NCBI RefSeq assembly: GCF_009730915.1
Contig: NC_052474.1
Location: forward strand, 4,995,501 to 5,059,500
Direction: 5' to 3'
DNA: 64,000 bases
From: Dioscorea cayenensis subsp. rotundata
Lineage: Eukaryota; Streptophyta; Magnoliopsida; Dioscoreales; Dioscoreaceae
Shown here: positions 1-11,003 of the stretch, one piece after another
How the letters are laid out: each line of letters starts with the position of its first letter
Numbering within the stretch: position 1 is the stretch's first letter
The notes under the pieces: generated by a model
Told to the model about the DNA's origin: nothing
The model's database searches: none
Seen by the model: the letters and a program-made list of their open reading frames with translations, nothing else
Position numbers and translations under genes: made by a program

Positions 1-251
1 GATCGCGATGGCGACGCAGTGGTCTTTCGAAGAAGAAAACCCGGCCGCGTCGAGGGAGGTATCTATCAAAACCCACGAAACACACGAGACTCCATCAAGA
101 GCACTCGCAGTGCAACTTGTTCGACGGAGGGAGAAGAAGATAATTTTTGTCAAACTCCTGATGGTGTACCTCATGGGTACAGTCCTCTTCCCAAATACGC
201 TACGCTCGGTTTTCGAATCGGATCGCTGATTATGTCGATGATCTACCGGCC

Positions 252-407
252 ATGGGGCGATACGCACGGGCGCAGGGCGACTACAAGTGGCTTATGGAGG
301 ATATTCCACGGCAGACCGCCGAGTGCAAGATAGATGCTGCCGGGAAGAAGCACCAACATGAGTACATTAAGGGTTGCTTTCGGTCGCTTAACGTCCCGGT
401 TTTATGA
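252..407 (+). pseudogene. Fragment of the N-terminal domain of an Ulp1-type MULE gene (DUF1985-like)
   Basis: An ATG at 252 opens a 51-codon frame to the TGA at 405. Its product has a tyrosine/tryptophan-rich stretch (GDYKWLMEDIP) and then EYIKGCFRSLN. This resembles the DUF1985-type domain found before the Ulp1 protease domain in plant transposon ORFs, where a 'Y-I-x-G-C' motif recurs. The match is from memory of the family style, not an alignment. It lies on the same strand as the Ulp1 fragment at 2463-2890 and in the order expected of one cargo gene, with domains separated by introns or decayed sequence. Confidence 0.4.
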
Positions 408-1452
408 AAGTGACCGAACGGGGAAGAAAGTCCGTTTCGCAAGATCCCAAGGATCGTCGTGCTACGGTGAAAGTACTTACCGGAAGCAGTGACGGTAGAA
501 ACCAACTTGTCATCGCTCGATCGAAAAAGAGGTAATAAATCATGGACAATGTTTAACATAAGTCTTTAATGTTTAAAACATTTTTATTTCGCGTTTAACT
601 TTAGTATTTACCGCTTAACTCGTTATTCATACTCGGGTTTAAATATTTTTGTTCTCCGCTTAATTATATTCTATAACGCTTTAAATATATAAACACTCTG
701 TTTAAATATAGTTTTTATAGTTTAAAATGAATGATTTCACTGAAATTGTTTGGTTTACATATGTTAGTTTCCTAAGCTGGTTCCAGCGAATGCTGAAGAA
801 GAAATATTTGTTGGGGCCAACCGACCGGACGGATCGCTATCGCTCCGAACCACTTGCTCGAAGGCGTGGGATGAGAGGCAGCCTCTATCGCGCTACCGGA
901 CGCCGCTTCTCCTACTTCCGACCCCTACCACGCGCACGCATTCCTCGAGCCCGGAGAAGCCTTCCCTACCCCCTGCAGATTGCAGACAACCCCCTACCAC
1001 GATAACGACGGTCCCCCGATTATGGCAGCCCCCGACCATGGCGGCCCTTCGACGCTGGTACTGCACCGCGCGACATCAGCGAAGATGTCACCAGAACTTT
1101 ATGCGCAGTATGCCGGATATTGATGACCGAGTTTCTCGACTTGTCAGCTCGTGTTGAGCCACTGGAAGGACGTTTCAGCAACCCGGCTCGCCATCCCTCC
1201 AAAGAATCAAGCACCCGGACTAACGAGGCGTCGAATTTGACGACGACGACATCATCGGGAAGGTCATTCCAGGTGGCCACATTCGAAGAGACTTGCGAAA
1301 AAGAGGAGAATAATCTGCCTCGTCTCACCGCGTACCGACGATGAAACAATAGCAACACCCATCGGCTACGATGTCACATTAAGTTTGTCGCCGCTGATGA
1401 CACTGGCCACGACGGTGGAGGACATCGTAGATGATGTGGCCGTCTGCGCAGG

Positions 1453-1770
1453 TTGAGAAGGTCGTTAACCTCTTCTGATGAATCGATGGACCCGGTGGTA
1501 GCCGCTGCCGAGATTGCGGCATCAAAGATGGACACAATCCCTGAAGATCAAGAACAAGTTAAGGGTGTGTCTCCCAATGATGATGTTGTCAAGGCCACGG
1601 TTGAGAAGATCGTTGAATCTGTTGCCGTGTCTCCCAATGATGATGTTGTCAAGGCCACAACAAGAACCATGTAAGGATGTGTCTGCGGTTGATCGCCGCC
1701 GCTGCGTCCCTCGCGATCGAACCCGCAGACAATCCCACAACAAGAACAACCATGTAAGGATGTGTCGCAG
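1453..1770 (+). pseudogene. Acidic linker of the Ulp1-type MULE gene with internal tandem repeats
   Basis: The frame from 1453 to the TAA at 1672 encodes an Ala/Glu/Asp/Val-rich segment in which the motif SPNDDVVKAT occurs twice. At DNA level a unit of about 60 bp (1568-1627) is repeated from 1628. A second short repeat, containing aagaaccatgtaaggatgtgtc-like sequence, occurs near 1656 and again near 1736. Low-complexity acidic linkers lie between the N-terminal and protease domains in plant Ulp1-MULE ORFs. No function can be assigned to this part alone. Stop codons and frameshifts on both sides show it is not expressed as an intact protein. Confidence 0.4.
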
Positions 1771-2462
1771 GGATTGAAGTTGTCGCCATCGTCCCCCGCG
1801 ATCGAAGGAAGATGATCTCGAAGACCCCGACCGAGCAACGAGGAGAGATGATCAAGGCCAATCAAAAATGGGACCGTGACTGCTCGAAAGCTTTTTATTC
1901 GAAGAAGAAGAAATGGGTTGGCCTGTCAGCGTCTTAATCAAATACGAGCGAGAGTTGATGAGGATCTTCCTCAACTCGCCTATGGACGGGATAAGTTTAA
2001 AGTTTTTATGATATTGTTTAAAAGGTTTTTTGTTATAGTGTTTAACGATTTTTCTAATAGTGTTTAATGCCTTTATGTTATCATTTACTTTTGTCCGCTT
2101 AACGTTTAATTATATATAATATCATGTAACAATTGATAATATCATTTAAATATTTACAATATGGTCTTATTATATATGTTATCGTTTAACCTCAAAGATC
2201 TGTCGGTGGAGGAATGACACTGTGAGCACCACACGCGACAAATTATACTGCCGCTTGAGGGGAAGGAGATGGTCACTAATGATGTGATGGGACGCTTTTC
2301 AGATGCATAATACAAAAGTCGTGAGCGAAAGAGCCATATCCTTACAAGAAGCGCTCCATCACCGAGACCGCTTGCTACTGCTTTATGTCAAAGCGTAGAC
2401 GACGCACATGAAACAATTATGGCTATGGTCGGGGATGTCGTCGCAGAACCCTGCATGAAGTT

Positions 2463-2890
2463 CAAATTATCATCCTCCCGATAATCATGAATGGCCACTT
2501 CCATGTCGTCGTCCTAGACAATGATAAACAAGAATACATGCATTATTCTTCATGTCCGGGAATGCGATAAGGGACGCGTTGGACATGGTAAGTTCTTTAA
2601 TTATGTCCGATTAATATCCGTTTGGTATTTAATCGGTATTTTTAATCTCGACTTGCATATCTCGACGGTAGGAATCTATTCGACAATTAGTGTCGATATG
2701 GAGTTTGAGTGAGTCGGCTGACGCAAATGCACCCGTCTGCGACAACTTGGAAACCCCACGCTAAAAATAAGGAAGCGTCGATCATGCCGGCCTCACGCTC
2801 GTGCGGTTTATCGAGCAATTACTTTGGGGTAAGAAGTTACTGGCTACCGCATGACGGGCGTTCCTTACCTCAGATTAAGGTATGTTACCC
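2463..2890 (+). pseudogene. Ulp1/SENP-type (C48) cysteine protease remnant of the MULE
   Basis: Two parts are visible. From 2463 a 35-codon frame reads IIILPIIMNGHFHVVVLDND, which contains the H-(F/W)-H-V-V-V-L-D motif carrying the catalytic His of Ulp1 proteases, and ends at a TAA at 2568. After a gap with an intron-like start (gtaagt at 2587), a second part from about 2723 in another frame reads GSVDHAGLTLVRFIEQLLWG. This corresponds to the loop that normally carries the catalytic Cys (D-C-G). Here His-Ala stands where Cys is expected, so the protease is dead as well as frameshifted. Plant MULEs with an Ulp1 gene are established; the role of the protease in them is unknown. Confidence 0.7.
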
Positions 2891-3299
2891 GATACTTAAG
2901 GAGGGAGGCGTACGGTGTCCACGACAAAGGGGGTCGTCACAAGCGGGTTAAATTTTGTTTTTGAAGAACATGTCCTGTATATCTCAATATCAATTTTGTT
3001 TTCGAGTGTAAACCTGGACAAATTCAATTCATTGTTTTTTTGTTTTTCGAAGAACATGACTTGTATATGTAAATGTAAATTTTTGTTTGTTTTTGAATTG
3101 AAAAGCGGGTTAAATTCCATTCGGTTTCATTTCATTGTTTAATTTACGTTCTAATTGTGTACATTTCACTTTCATTGTTTAAAATATACTATATATCGTT
3201 TAAACATCGATTGAAATATTTCAACTTACTGATCAGTATCCGCTTTAAAATAACAATGTCTCTGTTTAAATACATTCAATTCGGGTTAAAGAGTGTACT

Positions 3300-4240
3300 G
3301 ATGGAAAGTTGCCCATTAATACACAATGTTTCCGCTCATCGCTCGGCTTATTCTACAATGCCTAGTCGGCTGACAGCTTTCATCGCGAAGATCGTCGATC
3401 GTGACCGGATCCATGGCGGTACGCAATGTAACTCGCGGACATCAAACGCTGCGACTAGATCCTCTTTCGTCTAGGCCGCTCAGTCGCCTTCTCGTCGCGG
3501 TAGGTCCAGAACGAAGCTCACGATTTCCGCTCGAAGGCCTCGTCATCGTCGGGTATGGGAATATAGCTTCCTTGTACGCCAGCTTTGTAATTGTCGACGG
3601 TGAAGTACCCGCTAATAAATTGATGTACGTTGGTGTGCATGTCGCATTATTCTCGCCGCAGCGTGTTCTGCAAGGGATACCATAAACTTGCCATCTTCGA
3701 GCATGAACAAGTTCGATGGCGAGATCTACGGAGTTCTTTGCCTGATCGGTCGATCACTCGTAGCGATCATCGACACAACGACTCAACACGAAGATTTTCG
3801 TACGTCCTCAACAATGATCTCTACCTCGAATGTATGTCTAGGCATAAGTAGGTCTCCATTTGTTAGCTTGCTCACGCGGTTACATAACATGTCGCATCAT
3901 CTTGAACCCGACAAATAAGGTTAAACAAAGACGAGTGATGGTTAAATAATTCAGTAAACATGTTTGAACATTATCGTAAATATTTAAAGCGTGAGGATTA
4001 ATATTTAAAGTCAGTTAAATGTAATTAAACAAAGATTGAGAATGTTTAAAGGGTGACACTAAATGTTAAGTGTAAACCAACATTCGCAGACTCTTATGGA
4101 GTCGACCATTTTCGCCACCCGGTAAATGACGTGCTTCCTTGATCCAAGCATTGAACGACTCGCGACGTTTGAATACATCTCACCCCAACGATCACCTCCC
4201 GAACGAGATAATTCGACCAATGAGCCATATCCGATTTATT
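3300..4240. other. Unassigned MULE sequence, no coding region recognised
   Basis: This moderately GC-rich stretch lies between the Ulp1-like and transposase modules. Several frames of 70-100 codons are open, but none resembles a family I know. The segment 3780-3930 is similar to 6660-6800: shared features are a 'cctcgtat/cctcgaat' start, a 'gcggttacataacatg'-like core and a 'ggttaaacaaa' end. That makes it the left margin of the duplicated half of the element. Confidence 0.4.
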
Positions 4241-4242
4241 AA

Positions 4243-5236
4243 TCAACCGATGATGAGCTTCGGGTGATGCGGCTGCAGCTTATTCACGGTATCATCGAAA
4301 TCTTTAGCCGTGGATGCCCACGCGAATGCGGAAGCATATGGACCAGAGACTCCTCCCTCAATGACTTCCCAAGTCCGACATTGGCTTTCATAAAATTGGC
4401 CTCCAAATGTCGAAGCAGGTATCGATGTGGCGATCGAAGGGAAGACTCTCGCAGTTGCGCTCACTAGGCCCTTGGACCTGTCCAAAACGAAGGTAATTAT
4501 CTCATGATAATCTCTATCCTCGTATAAGGCATCGCCTAACTTAGATATGAACCAAGTCCAATTGGCATCGGTCTCGTTGTCAACTATACCGAAGGCGACG
4601 TGGAAAAAAACCATTGTTTCCATCTTTCCCCGCTGGCGCGATGAGTGTACTCCCGATATTTTCCCGGGAGGTGTGTACCATCGAGAAAGCAAATGAGCTG
4701 ACCCGCAAGCCCTCTTGAATCCCACAATACACGCGCTGAAAGAAAAGAATGCACGTTTAAAACTATCACCGTCTCTTTCCACGATCGCAATGTTGCCGGG
4801 ATTTGTCTCAGCCATCTTATCCACATACCAAAGCAAACAATCGTGGTCGGAGATGTCATCTGCAGTCGAGGCCCACCCGGGCATGCTCTTTTCCCAACCA
4901 AGCTTGCTTGTATGGTATTTGGACACCATGTTCCCGCAACATGTCCTTCTGAATGTCGATGGCCTCGTATGAGGGGACGGTCCTCGAGCTTCGAATCACT
5001 AGTGCGCTTAACCCATTTTTGACGCTTTTCGGATCGCGACGCGAACCTATGCCACCACCGCAACTGTGCGACGGGTTGATTGTCTTGATTCTGAAAGTAT
5101 TTTTTGTTATACTCTTTTGATGCATGAAGGCGCCAACGATAACCATCGACGAGCCGCATTCCACGATCACCCGATGTTTTTCGTTCTTTATGAATTTGAA
5201 GTCAAAATTCCTTTTTGATTGCTCGATTAAGTACAT
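4243..5236 (-). pseudogene. MuDR-type MULE transposase, broken
   Basis: Read on the minus strand, several overlapping frames together show a MuDR-type transposase. An N-terminal zinc-finger-like DNA-binding part lies near 5236-5000 (RWRLHASKEY in one frame, FRIKTINPSHSC in the next). The catalytic core follows near 4720-4400: ICFLDGTHLPGKY carries the first Asp, FGIVDNETDANWTWFISKL follows, and FVLDRSKGL carries the second Asp. The C-terminal end has FAWASTAKDF. At least two frameshifts separate these parts, so no functional transposase is made. The family performs cut-and-paste transposition through terminal inverted repeats and makes 9-bp target duplications. The partner N-terminal module is at 5640-5930. 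Confidence 0.8.
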
Positions 5237-5639
5237 CCCTCGAAATGTTCGACACCGTCAAAAACGTTGTCCAATATCCAACGACAAGACTTCGTAATGA
5301 TCCGACGAGTAAGGAAGACATCCCACGCCGCCGTGGTCACCATGGGGATGAATCGGAGCACTCGCGTAATCCGAATTCCTCGCCAACACTTCGACCAAAT
5401 GAAAAGATCAATATGTTAAGCGGAGAATATAATGTTTAAGTGATAATGACAATATTTAAACATTAAATTAAATACTTAAGCGAGTTAACTAATAACGTAA
5501 ACGACTAGTACAATATGTTAACCAGATGACTGGACATATTTAAACACTAATGGCCCCTGCATAACCGAACAATTAAAAGAGAAGGAACTTACTAACGAGT
5601 AAAAACTCGCTTTTCATTAGTATTCGGCAATGGCATATT

Positions 5640-5930
5640 TTTCTCGTCTCGACGACAAGATCAACTACAGACACATTTGAAGATGGAGTGCACGTGACAC
5701 ATCCGTCCTGGAAGTCAACATCGCTTTTCTATTGAGCAAACCGCTTTTATATCCATCCGGTGTGATGAACTTAACCCCGACAAGAGAAAACTTTCGAGAC
5801 CCCATCGCTCACATATCTCAGCTAACACCAACTCCCAAGAAGTCTGAGCCGTGAACATTAGCACTCTTCCCTCCCCGTTGAATCTAGCAATACCACAAAA
5901 ACTCTCCATAATATATCGGCCGAAAACCAA
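5640..5930 (-). pseudogene. N-terminal module of the MULE transposase gene, copy 1
   Basis: On the minus strand the segment encodes a fragment with the motifs SWELVLAEICERWGLES and MDIKAVCSIEK. This is the PB1-like N-terminal part seen before the zinc-finger region in many plant MuDR transposases. It lies upstream of the 4243-5236 core, in the right order. A homologous copy is at 7745-8040. A (GAA)n run follows directly at 5970-6021. The frame is closed by stops on both sides. Confidence 0.5.
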
Positions 5931-5969
5931 ATCATACAAACCAAATGAAATGAAGAACAAAAATAAGCC

Positions 5970-6021
5970 GAAGAAGAAGAAGAAGAAGAAGAAGAAGAAG
6001 AAGAAGAAGAAGAAGAAGAAG
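5970..6021. repeat. (GAA)n microsatellite in the MULE
   Basis: About 17 uninterrupted GAA units, an expanded trinucleotide run immediately beside the transposase N-terminal module. The second module copy (7745-8040) has only 'gaggagaa'-type sequence in the same place, so the run expanded after the two copies diverged. Confidence 0.9.
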
Positions 6022-6595
6022 ATGTAAACAACAAACAACAGTCAGATAGGCAAACAAAAAAAGTGCATATATATATATCACTGTCGCGATGAAGACCAAA
6101 AAGTGCATAGAGGTTAGACTAGACGTGATGTGATTGGGCGGTATTTTTCCCTCCATCAGAAGGGCAAAAAAGGAAAAATATATGCCACTGTCGCGATGAA
6201 GACGTATTGTCATCACTCGACATGAGTATCTGTTTAACCGTCAAGTTTTTTATTTTTAAACAGATACACATAGTGTTTAACATAACGATTCACGGGTTTA
6301 AATAAAAGTCTATATCATGTAAATAATACGTAAAAACGTTTAAACATAGTGACTTAACTGCTTTAAAATATATGTTATTGTTTAAATTGAATGCTTTTCA
6401 ACGACATCGCGTTGAAGATGGGTACCTCCTGGCCATCTGTTTAAACATCTTTACGTATTTTCTTAAACACCGTTGTCATTGTTTAAAGAGTAACTCGAGT
6501 ATTGTTTAACTTTTTCTATTGTTTACAATGACGCTCTTTTGTTTCCCACATTGTTTTTACTAGGTCTCTGTTTAAATTTCAGAAGTTCACATTCA

Positions 6596-6665
6596 AATAA
6601 AACATTCGTTTACAACATTTACAAAAACATTTACAAAACATTTACAACATTTACAACATTTACAA
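6596..6665. repeat. Short tandem repeat of acatttaca units
   Basis: The unit acatttaca, with small length changes, repeats about six times. It lies just before the segment 6660-6800 that is homologous to 3780-3930, near the junction of the two MULE halves. Confidence 0.8.
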
Positions 6666-7424
6666 GGACTTTGGACACTCACGACTCGACCCTCGTATAA
6701 CGAAACAAGTGTCTGTACATTCGAATGCTCACAGCGGTTGCATAACATGCGCATCAACTTGAACCTGCACAACATACAACATTAAAAAAAAGGTTAAACA
6801 AACACATTCATGAAAACAACTATTAATCAATGTGTCATGGTCGGACTTAAGCGAAGATACTGGTAGTTAAACACAGAACGACATAGTTGTACACTGACGT
6901 AATGTTCTTAAACGGTAACAAAAAGTCTCAAGTGATAAATATCAACCCCGTCTTAAAGGATGTTTCCTGACCTCCCTCCTCTAGAGAATCCTCCGCAATC
7001 ACGCAATACGTGAAAACTTTCTTTTCTTAACCAAGTCAAAAAGCTTGCTTAATTGCTTCCCGTCATCCACCGCTGGAGAATCCTCTGCATTCGATGCAAT
7101 TACGCGAGCATTTTCGGCTTGGGAAAAGAAAAAGATAGTTTAACTTGTTGCGTGATTACTACCGATCGATTCTCAAGATAAGGAAGGAGGTTCACGAAAC
7201 ATCCTTTCAGATAGAGTGGTTGTCCATGGGAAGAGGAGGAAAAGGAGGAGGAGGAGGATGATGAGGACGACGACGAGTGGTTGTCCATGGGAAGGGTTCT
7301 TCCTGGTTATTTATGGTGTGAAGTCCACAAGCAGGCTGACTCTTCATATCCGAGAAAAAAATCAAACGCATAGTGCACCGACATTGACTGATTACAACGA
7401 ACGGGTGTTCGGATATTTATGTTA

Positions 7425-7466
7425 CCGTGCATAAGAATTAATGCCGTCATTAATTCTTATGCACGG
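7425..7466. other. Perfect 19-bp inverted repeat with 4-nt loop
   Basis: The arms at 7425-7443 (starting ccgtgcataagaatt) and 7448-7466 are perfect complements with the loop ccgt between them. It lies in the second MULE half, just before a 'gggataccataaccttgcca' segment that is also found near 3674 without the hairpin. It would form a stable hairpin in single-stranded DNA or RNA. It is too short for a MITE with clear ends. Confidence 0.85.
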
Positions 7467-7744
7467 GATACCATAACCTTGCCACCTGCCACGTGCCACC
7501 TGCCAACAATTCAGATCAAACGAAAAAGATCACCGTTTTACGCAGAGACTTTGAGAATTTAAACGTTAATATGAAAAGTTATACATGTAAAGATAATGTT
7601 AAACGGAGATGACAATTATTAAACATATTAGTAATATATTTAAACGGATAATAGCAAATAGTTAAACATTATTTAAAATATACAAAAAGCTAACAATAAA
7701 CAAGAAGAACTTTACAACGAAATGAACTCGTTTTCAAACGGAGT

Positions 7745-8040
7745 CGACAATGGCACATACTCTGCCTCGACAATAAAATCGAATACTGACTCATTTGAAG
7801 ATGAAGTGCACTTGACCAATCCGATGGAAATCAACTTCATTTTTCTCATTTGGAGAAACCGATTTATATATTTCGGGTATGATAAACTTCACCCGGACTA
7901 CCACAAACGATGCCATAATAAACTCCTACCGAACGGTCAAACCGATAAGAACGAAAAGATTCTCACCAGTACATGCAACCCGGCAGAATCAAGTCGAACA
8001 ACTCAAATGAGGAGAAATGAGGAGAACAACAAGATGTAAT
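7745..8040 (-). pseudogene. N-terminal module of the MULE transposase gene, copy 2
   Basis: This is a homologue of 5640-5930 at DNA level. Landmarks in common are 'catttgaagatg.agtgcac', 'gg.aatcaac', 'accg.tttatat' and 'aaactt.acccc.gac', in the same order and spacing. It is also decayed, with no open minus-strand frame across it. The transposase core seen behind copy 1 is missing here, so the 6660-8040 half is a deletion derivative. Confidence 0.55.
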
Positions 8041-8212
8041 GCAACTCCCATACATCGTCTCATCGAAACCAAGCGTAAAGCTCTCGAAAAAGTTGAACAT
8101 GATGATTTGGCGCTTTCCTTTCCCACCATTTTCAAGGCCAAAAATGGGATTTCACAACATGGACCCATTTGAAGTGAACGGTATGGGGTAATAGGGAAGT
8201 TAAACACTAACG

Positions 8213-8297
8213 GAAGGGCTGTCCGGGGTGTGTAAAAGTAGGAGGGGGTTTTTGGGAAGTTTTGAAAATTATGAGGGGTGAACAGTAATTTTCCCTA
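8213..8297. repeat. Right terminal repeat of the MULE
   Basis: The segment ends in 'gtgaacagtaattttccct' and contains 'tttgggaagttttgaaa'. The same words in the same order form the right end of the element at 60665-60717. After 8297 the sequence changes to low-complexity AT-rich DNA, which fits an element boundary. Confidence 0.7.
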
Positions 8298-10156
8298 TAT
8301 ATATATTTGATGAAAACAACAAATACTATATATGTCAGGGACCTACGCATAAAATAAGAATTAATCATCCAACCGTACATCTTTAGCTGAAGGCTAAGAG
8401 ATTGGACTGTGAACCAGTATCTCAATCAGCAACTTGTTACCATTATTATTTCTAATAAAACATGAACTCGATATTTTTTGAATATATTATTCTTATTTTC
8501 CGCAATAAAACTAAGTACCGGGGTTATGAATTATTTAGTCCCTTTATTAATTTTTATATTCACATAAATTTTAAAAAAAATATTTTAAAATTATAAAATA
8601 AAACACCTATAAATGCATTAAAGAGTTTTTTTTTATATATATACAGATATTTTGATAATAACAATTGAATTCAAAGTTCAACATTTTAGAAAACAATTTG
8701 GTTGGTTTTCACAACAACTTAATAAAGAGAGAAAGAAGAAGGCACGGCACTTAGAAAAATATTCAAAATAACCTACCCATGCATTCATTGAAATCAAGAA
8801 CTTGTGAAAGTGATATAACTGAGGCCATATAGTTGAAGCTTGAAACCTCAAAACATCTCGTCAGTAGTCAAAGAAAGGGAGCGGAAGCAGTGTAGATGAT
8901 GAGTCATAAATGTGCCACTTTGTCCAGCAAATAATTATAATAAAAAACAAATGCGCCACTTGTTCATTAAATATATATTTTTTAAACAGAAAACAGTCAT
9001 ATTTTATGAAGAATTTGATTTTTATGATTTTTTTCTTTAAATAGACAAATCATTCATCATAATTAATGTTGTGAAAAACCAAAACCATTTGGTTTACATA
9101 ATTAACAGTATTAAAAATATTTTTATAAAAAATAAATGGATAAATCACTTTAATCAAAAAGACCGACAAAATAATACAACAATTTAAAATTTTTTTATCA
9201 TATTACGTGTAGAATAATGTTTGTTGCTCTTTAAAAAAAATATTATGAAAAAATAAAAAAATTAACATTTTATTTGATAAAGGAAAAAATTATTTTTTTT
9301 AAACATGAAAGCTATGAAAAATATTGTGGATGTTGGTATTCTTGATAAACAAATTTATAAATATTATTTACTTTCTTCTTTTATTTGAATTATAAAAATA
9401 TTAAAATGTTTTTATAAAAAAAAAAGAGAAATATTATTTCTTTGATTAGGGTAAAAATCAACAATCGAAGTGGGAGGAAGTTGAGTCTTCAACCACTTTC
9501 TCTAACTAATAAAGAAAAAAAAATAACGTTCCTTATCTTTAGTACATAAAATAATGTTGCATCAAAATGAAAAGATGATATTTTCTTTATTTTTAATTCC
9601 TTGTTGTTATGATAAAAAAATTAATGAAAAAATTCTAAAAATTTTGTCATCTCAATAATTTAAAGTTATACAATTTTAAAAATAATTAAGTATTGCACTG
9701 GTGGCTATCATATGCAATGACACGTGAACTCTTTCTTATTCACGAGCTTCTTTAAAATTAATATTCGAGTGCACTGAAAATTTCAACCTTACATTATTGA
9801 CTAATTATTTAGCAAATTAGCTATCAATAACTTATAACTTGATTGTGATGGCTTTAGGGACATGAATATATGTATACATTTAATAAAATAAAAAATTAGA
9901 GAAGGTCTAAAAGGATGACCTTTCACACTCGGTGGATGAGAAAAAATGGCTAGAAATATGATAGAAAGAAAGGAAATATAAAGAAATTATAAAAATAATT
10001 GAAAATCAAATTTAGATAGTCAAGAGTTCACACAATATATGTAAAATTAAATTTCAAATAAATATTTAGATTCACAAGATTTGTCAAAATATGCATACAA
10101 TTATATATTCATCAAACAATTTATTTATATTTATATTTGTACAAAATAATAATATG
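8298..10156. other. AT-rich intergenic stretch without gene
   Basis: The sequence consists of A/T runs and short ORFs with no recognisable product. No RNA gene, complete repeat unit or element end was recognised. Confidence 0.6.
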
Positions 10157-10412
10157 TATAGCCCACTAGTAACTACCTGTACTTGTGGCTGAGAAGTCTC
10201 GAATTCCAATCTTTTATATTACAATTTATTTTTTTGGATTCCATGTGGAATTTTGTATAAGGAATACATCTTATTTCTTCCGGTCAGAGTTGCATAGCAG
10301 AGAATTGATTCTTATAATATTAATTAAGTTATTATAATTAGTACATTTTTACATTTGTCCTTTGCTCAGTAGTTTCTCGATTTTGTCAATATATACATAC
10401 AATAAAAAAAAA
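10157..10412 (+). mobile_element. tRNA-derived SINE (family shared with 41705-41881)
   Basis: The 5' part has a degenerate B box ('gtctcgaattccaatc'). The 3' part ends in 'tttgtcaatata...aaaaaaaaa'. It aligns along its whole length with 41705-41881: 'tagcccactagtaactacctg' against 'agcactcgtaactatccatg', then 'ttttttggattccatgtg' against 'ttttttgggtccaatgtg', then the 'cttatttcttc/ctctttctcc' block and the 'tttgtc' plus poly(A) tail. SINEs are copied by LINE enzymes; both copies lie outside genes. Confidence 0.6.
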
Positions 10413-11003
10413 GTTTAATCAGTATCTTATTCTCCCAAAGGCACATAGGTGCCAGTTCATGCTTTTAGCAAAAGTGGTCAAATACACTGGAAAATTTTAA
10501 ATCAATTACATTTTCTATTTTTTTCACACAAATCAATTGGTACTTTTACAGCAAGAATATAAATATTTTTTTAATTTATACATAAAAAGTAAATTGAATA
10601 AATAATGTTATTTGTTATAAATTTCTAAAATTAAAAAATCACATTCAAAATAGTCATTAATAAAATTGAAGGAAAAACTAAACCAACATTTCCTTTTTTA
10701 TTTTTTATTTTTATATATATATTTTTGGGAAAGTAGAAAGAGAGAAAGAGATATTCAAAGTCCAGAAGACACATGTCATAGGGCATCATACTTTGCCCTT
10801 CCAACCTCTGTCGGAGAGCGAAAAGTGAATACCGGGAGTCCGATCCGGAATCACCTGGCGGCCAGTGGAGATCGCCGGAACCCGGAGCTGTAGGTTGTCG
10901 GAGATGCACTTGGGTTCGTTCTAGGTAGCTCAAAGACTCATCTTTTACCCGATATTTGAAGATCAAAGCATTAGGATCTGGGATTTAGCGGCAGCGGGGA
11001 GAA
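10413..11003 (+). promoter_or_regulatory. Promoter and 5' leader region of the S-acyltransferase gene
   Basis: After AT-rich DNA the composition turns GC-rich from about 10790 to the ATG at 11004, as expected of a leader. No convincing TATA box at a fixed distance was found, so the transcription start cannot be given. The leader contains short upstream frames, none of them notable. Confidence 0.35.

Larger units (their letters stand above)
540..7690. repeat. Dispersed blocks of GTTTAA(A)-type words between MULE modules
   Basis: Short words of the form GTTTAAA/GTTTAAC and their complements cluster in the non-coding blocks near 540-725, 1990-2190, 3130-3300, 3920-4080, 5430-5560, 6225-6590, 6780-6920 and 7550-7690. 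The coding-like stretches between them have few. Both orientations occur. The same word dominates the non-autonomous element at 59168-60717, which shares the terminus of this element. These could be subterminal transposase binding sites or simply amplified filler; the sequence alone does not decide. Confidence 0.6.
1..8297. mobile_element. Large degraded Mutator-like element (MULE), left end outside window
   Basis: The span carries MuDR-type transposase remnants on the minus strand (4243-5236, 5640-5930) and an Ulp1-type protease remnant on the plus strand (252-2890). This pairing is known from Ulp1-carrying MULEs of plants such as the Kaonashi group. It is clearly richer in G+C and CpG than the DNA to its right, and that contrast stops at about 8297. 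The right terminus (8213-8297) matches the right terminus of the shorter element at 59168-60717. No matching left terminus is seen from position 1 on, so the element probably starts before the window. All reading frames are broken. Two partly homologous halves (3780-5930 and 6660-8040) suggest an internal duplication or two nested copies. Confidence 0.75.

Noticed and set aside
5715..6216. Poly-Phe and poly-Leu proteins
   Set aside because: They are products of reading the (GAA)n run in minus-strand frames.
1..8297. Cluster of independent cellular genes suggested by many 60-110-codon frames
   Set aside because: The frames are broken, overlap on both strands and match transposase or Ulp1 cargo modules; GC-rich transposon DNA gives many chance frames.
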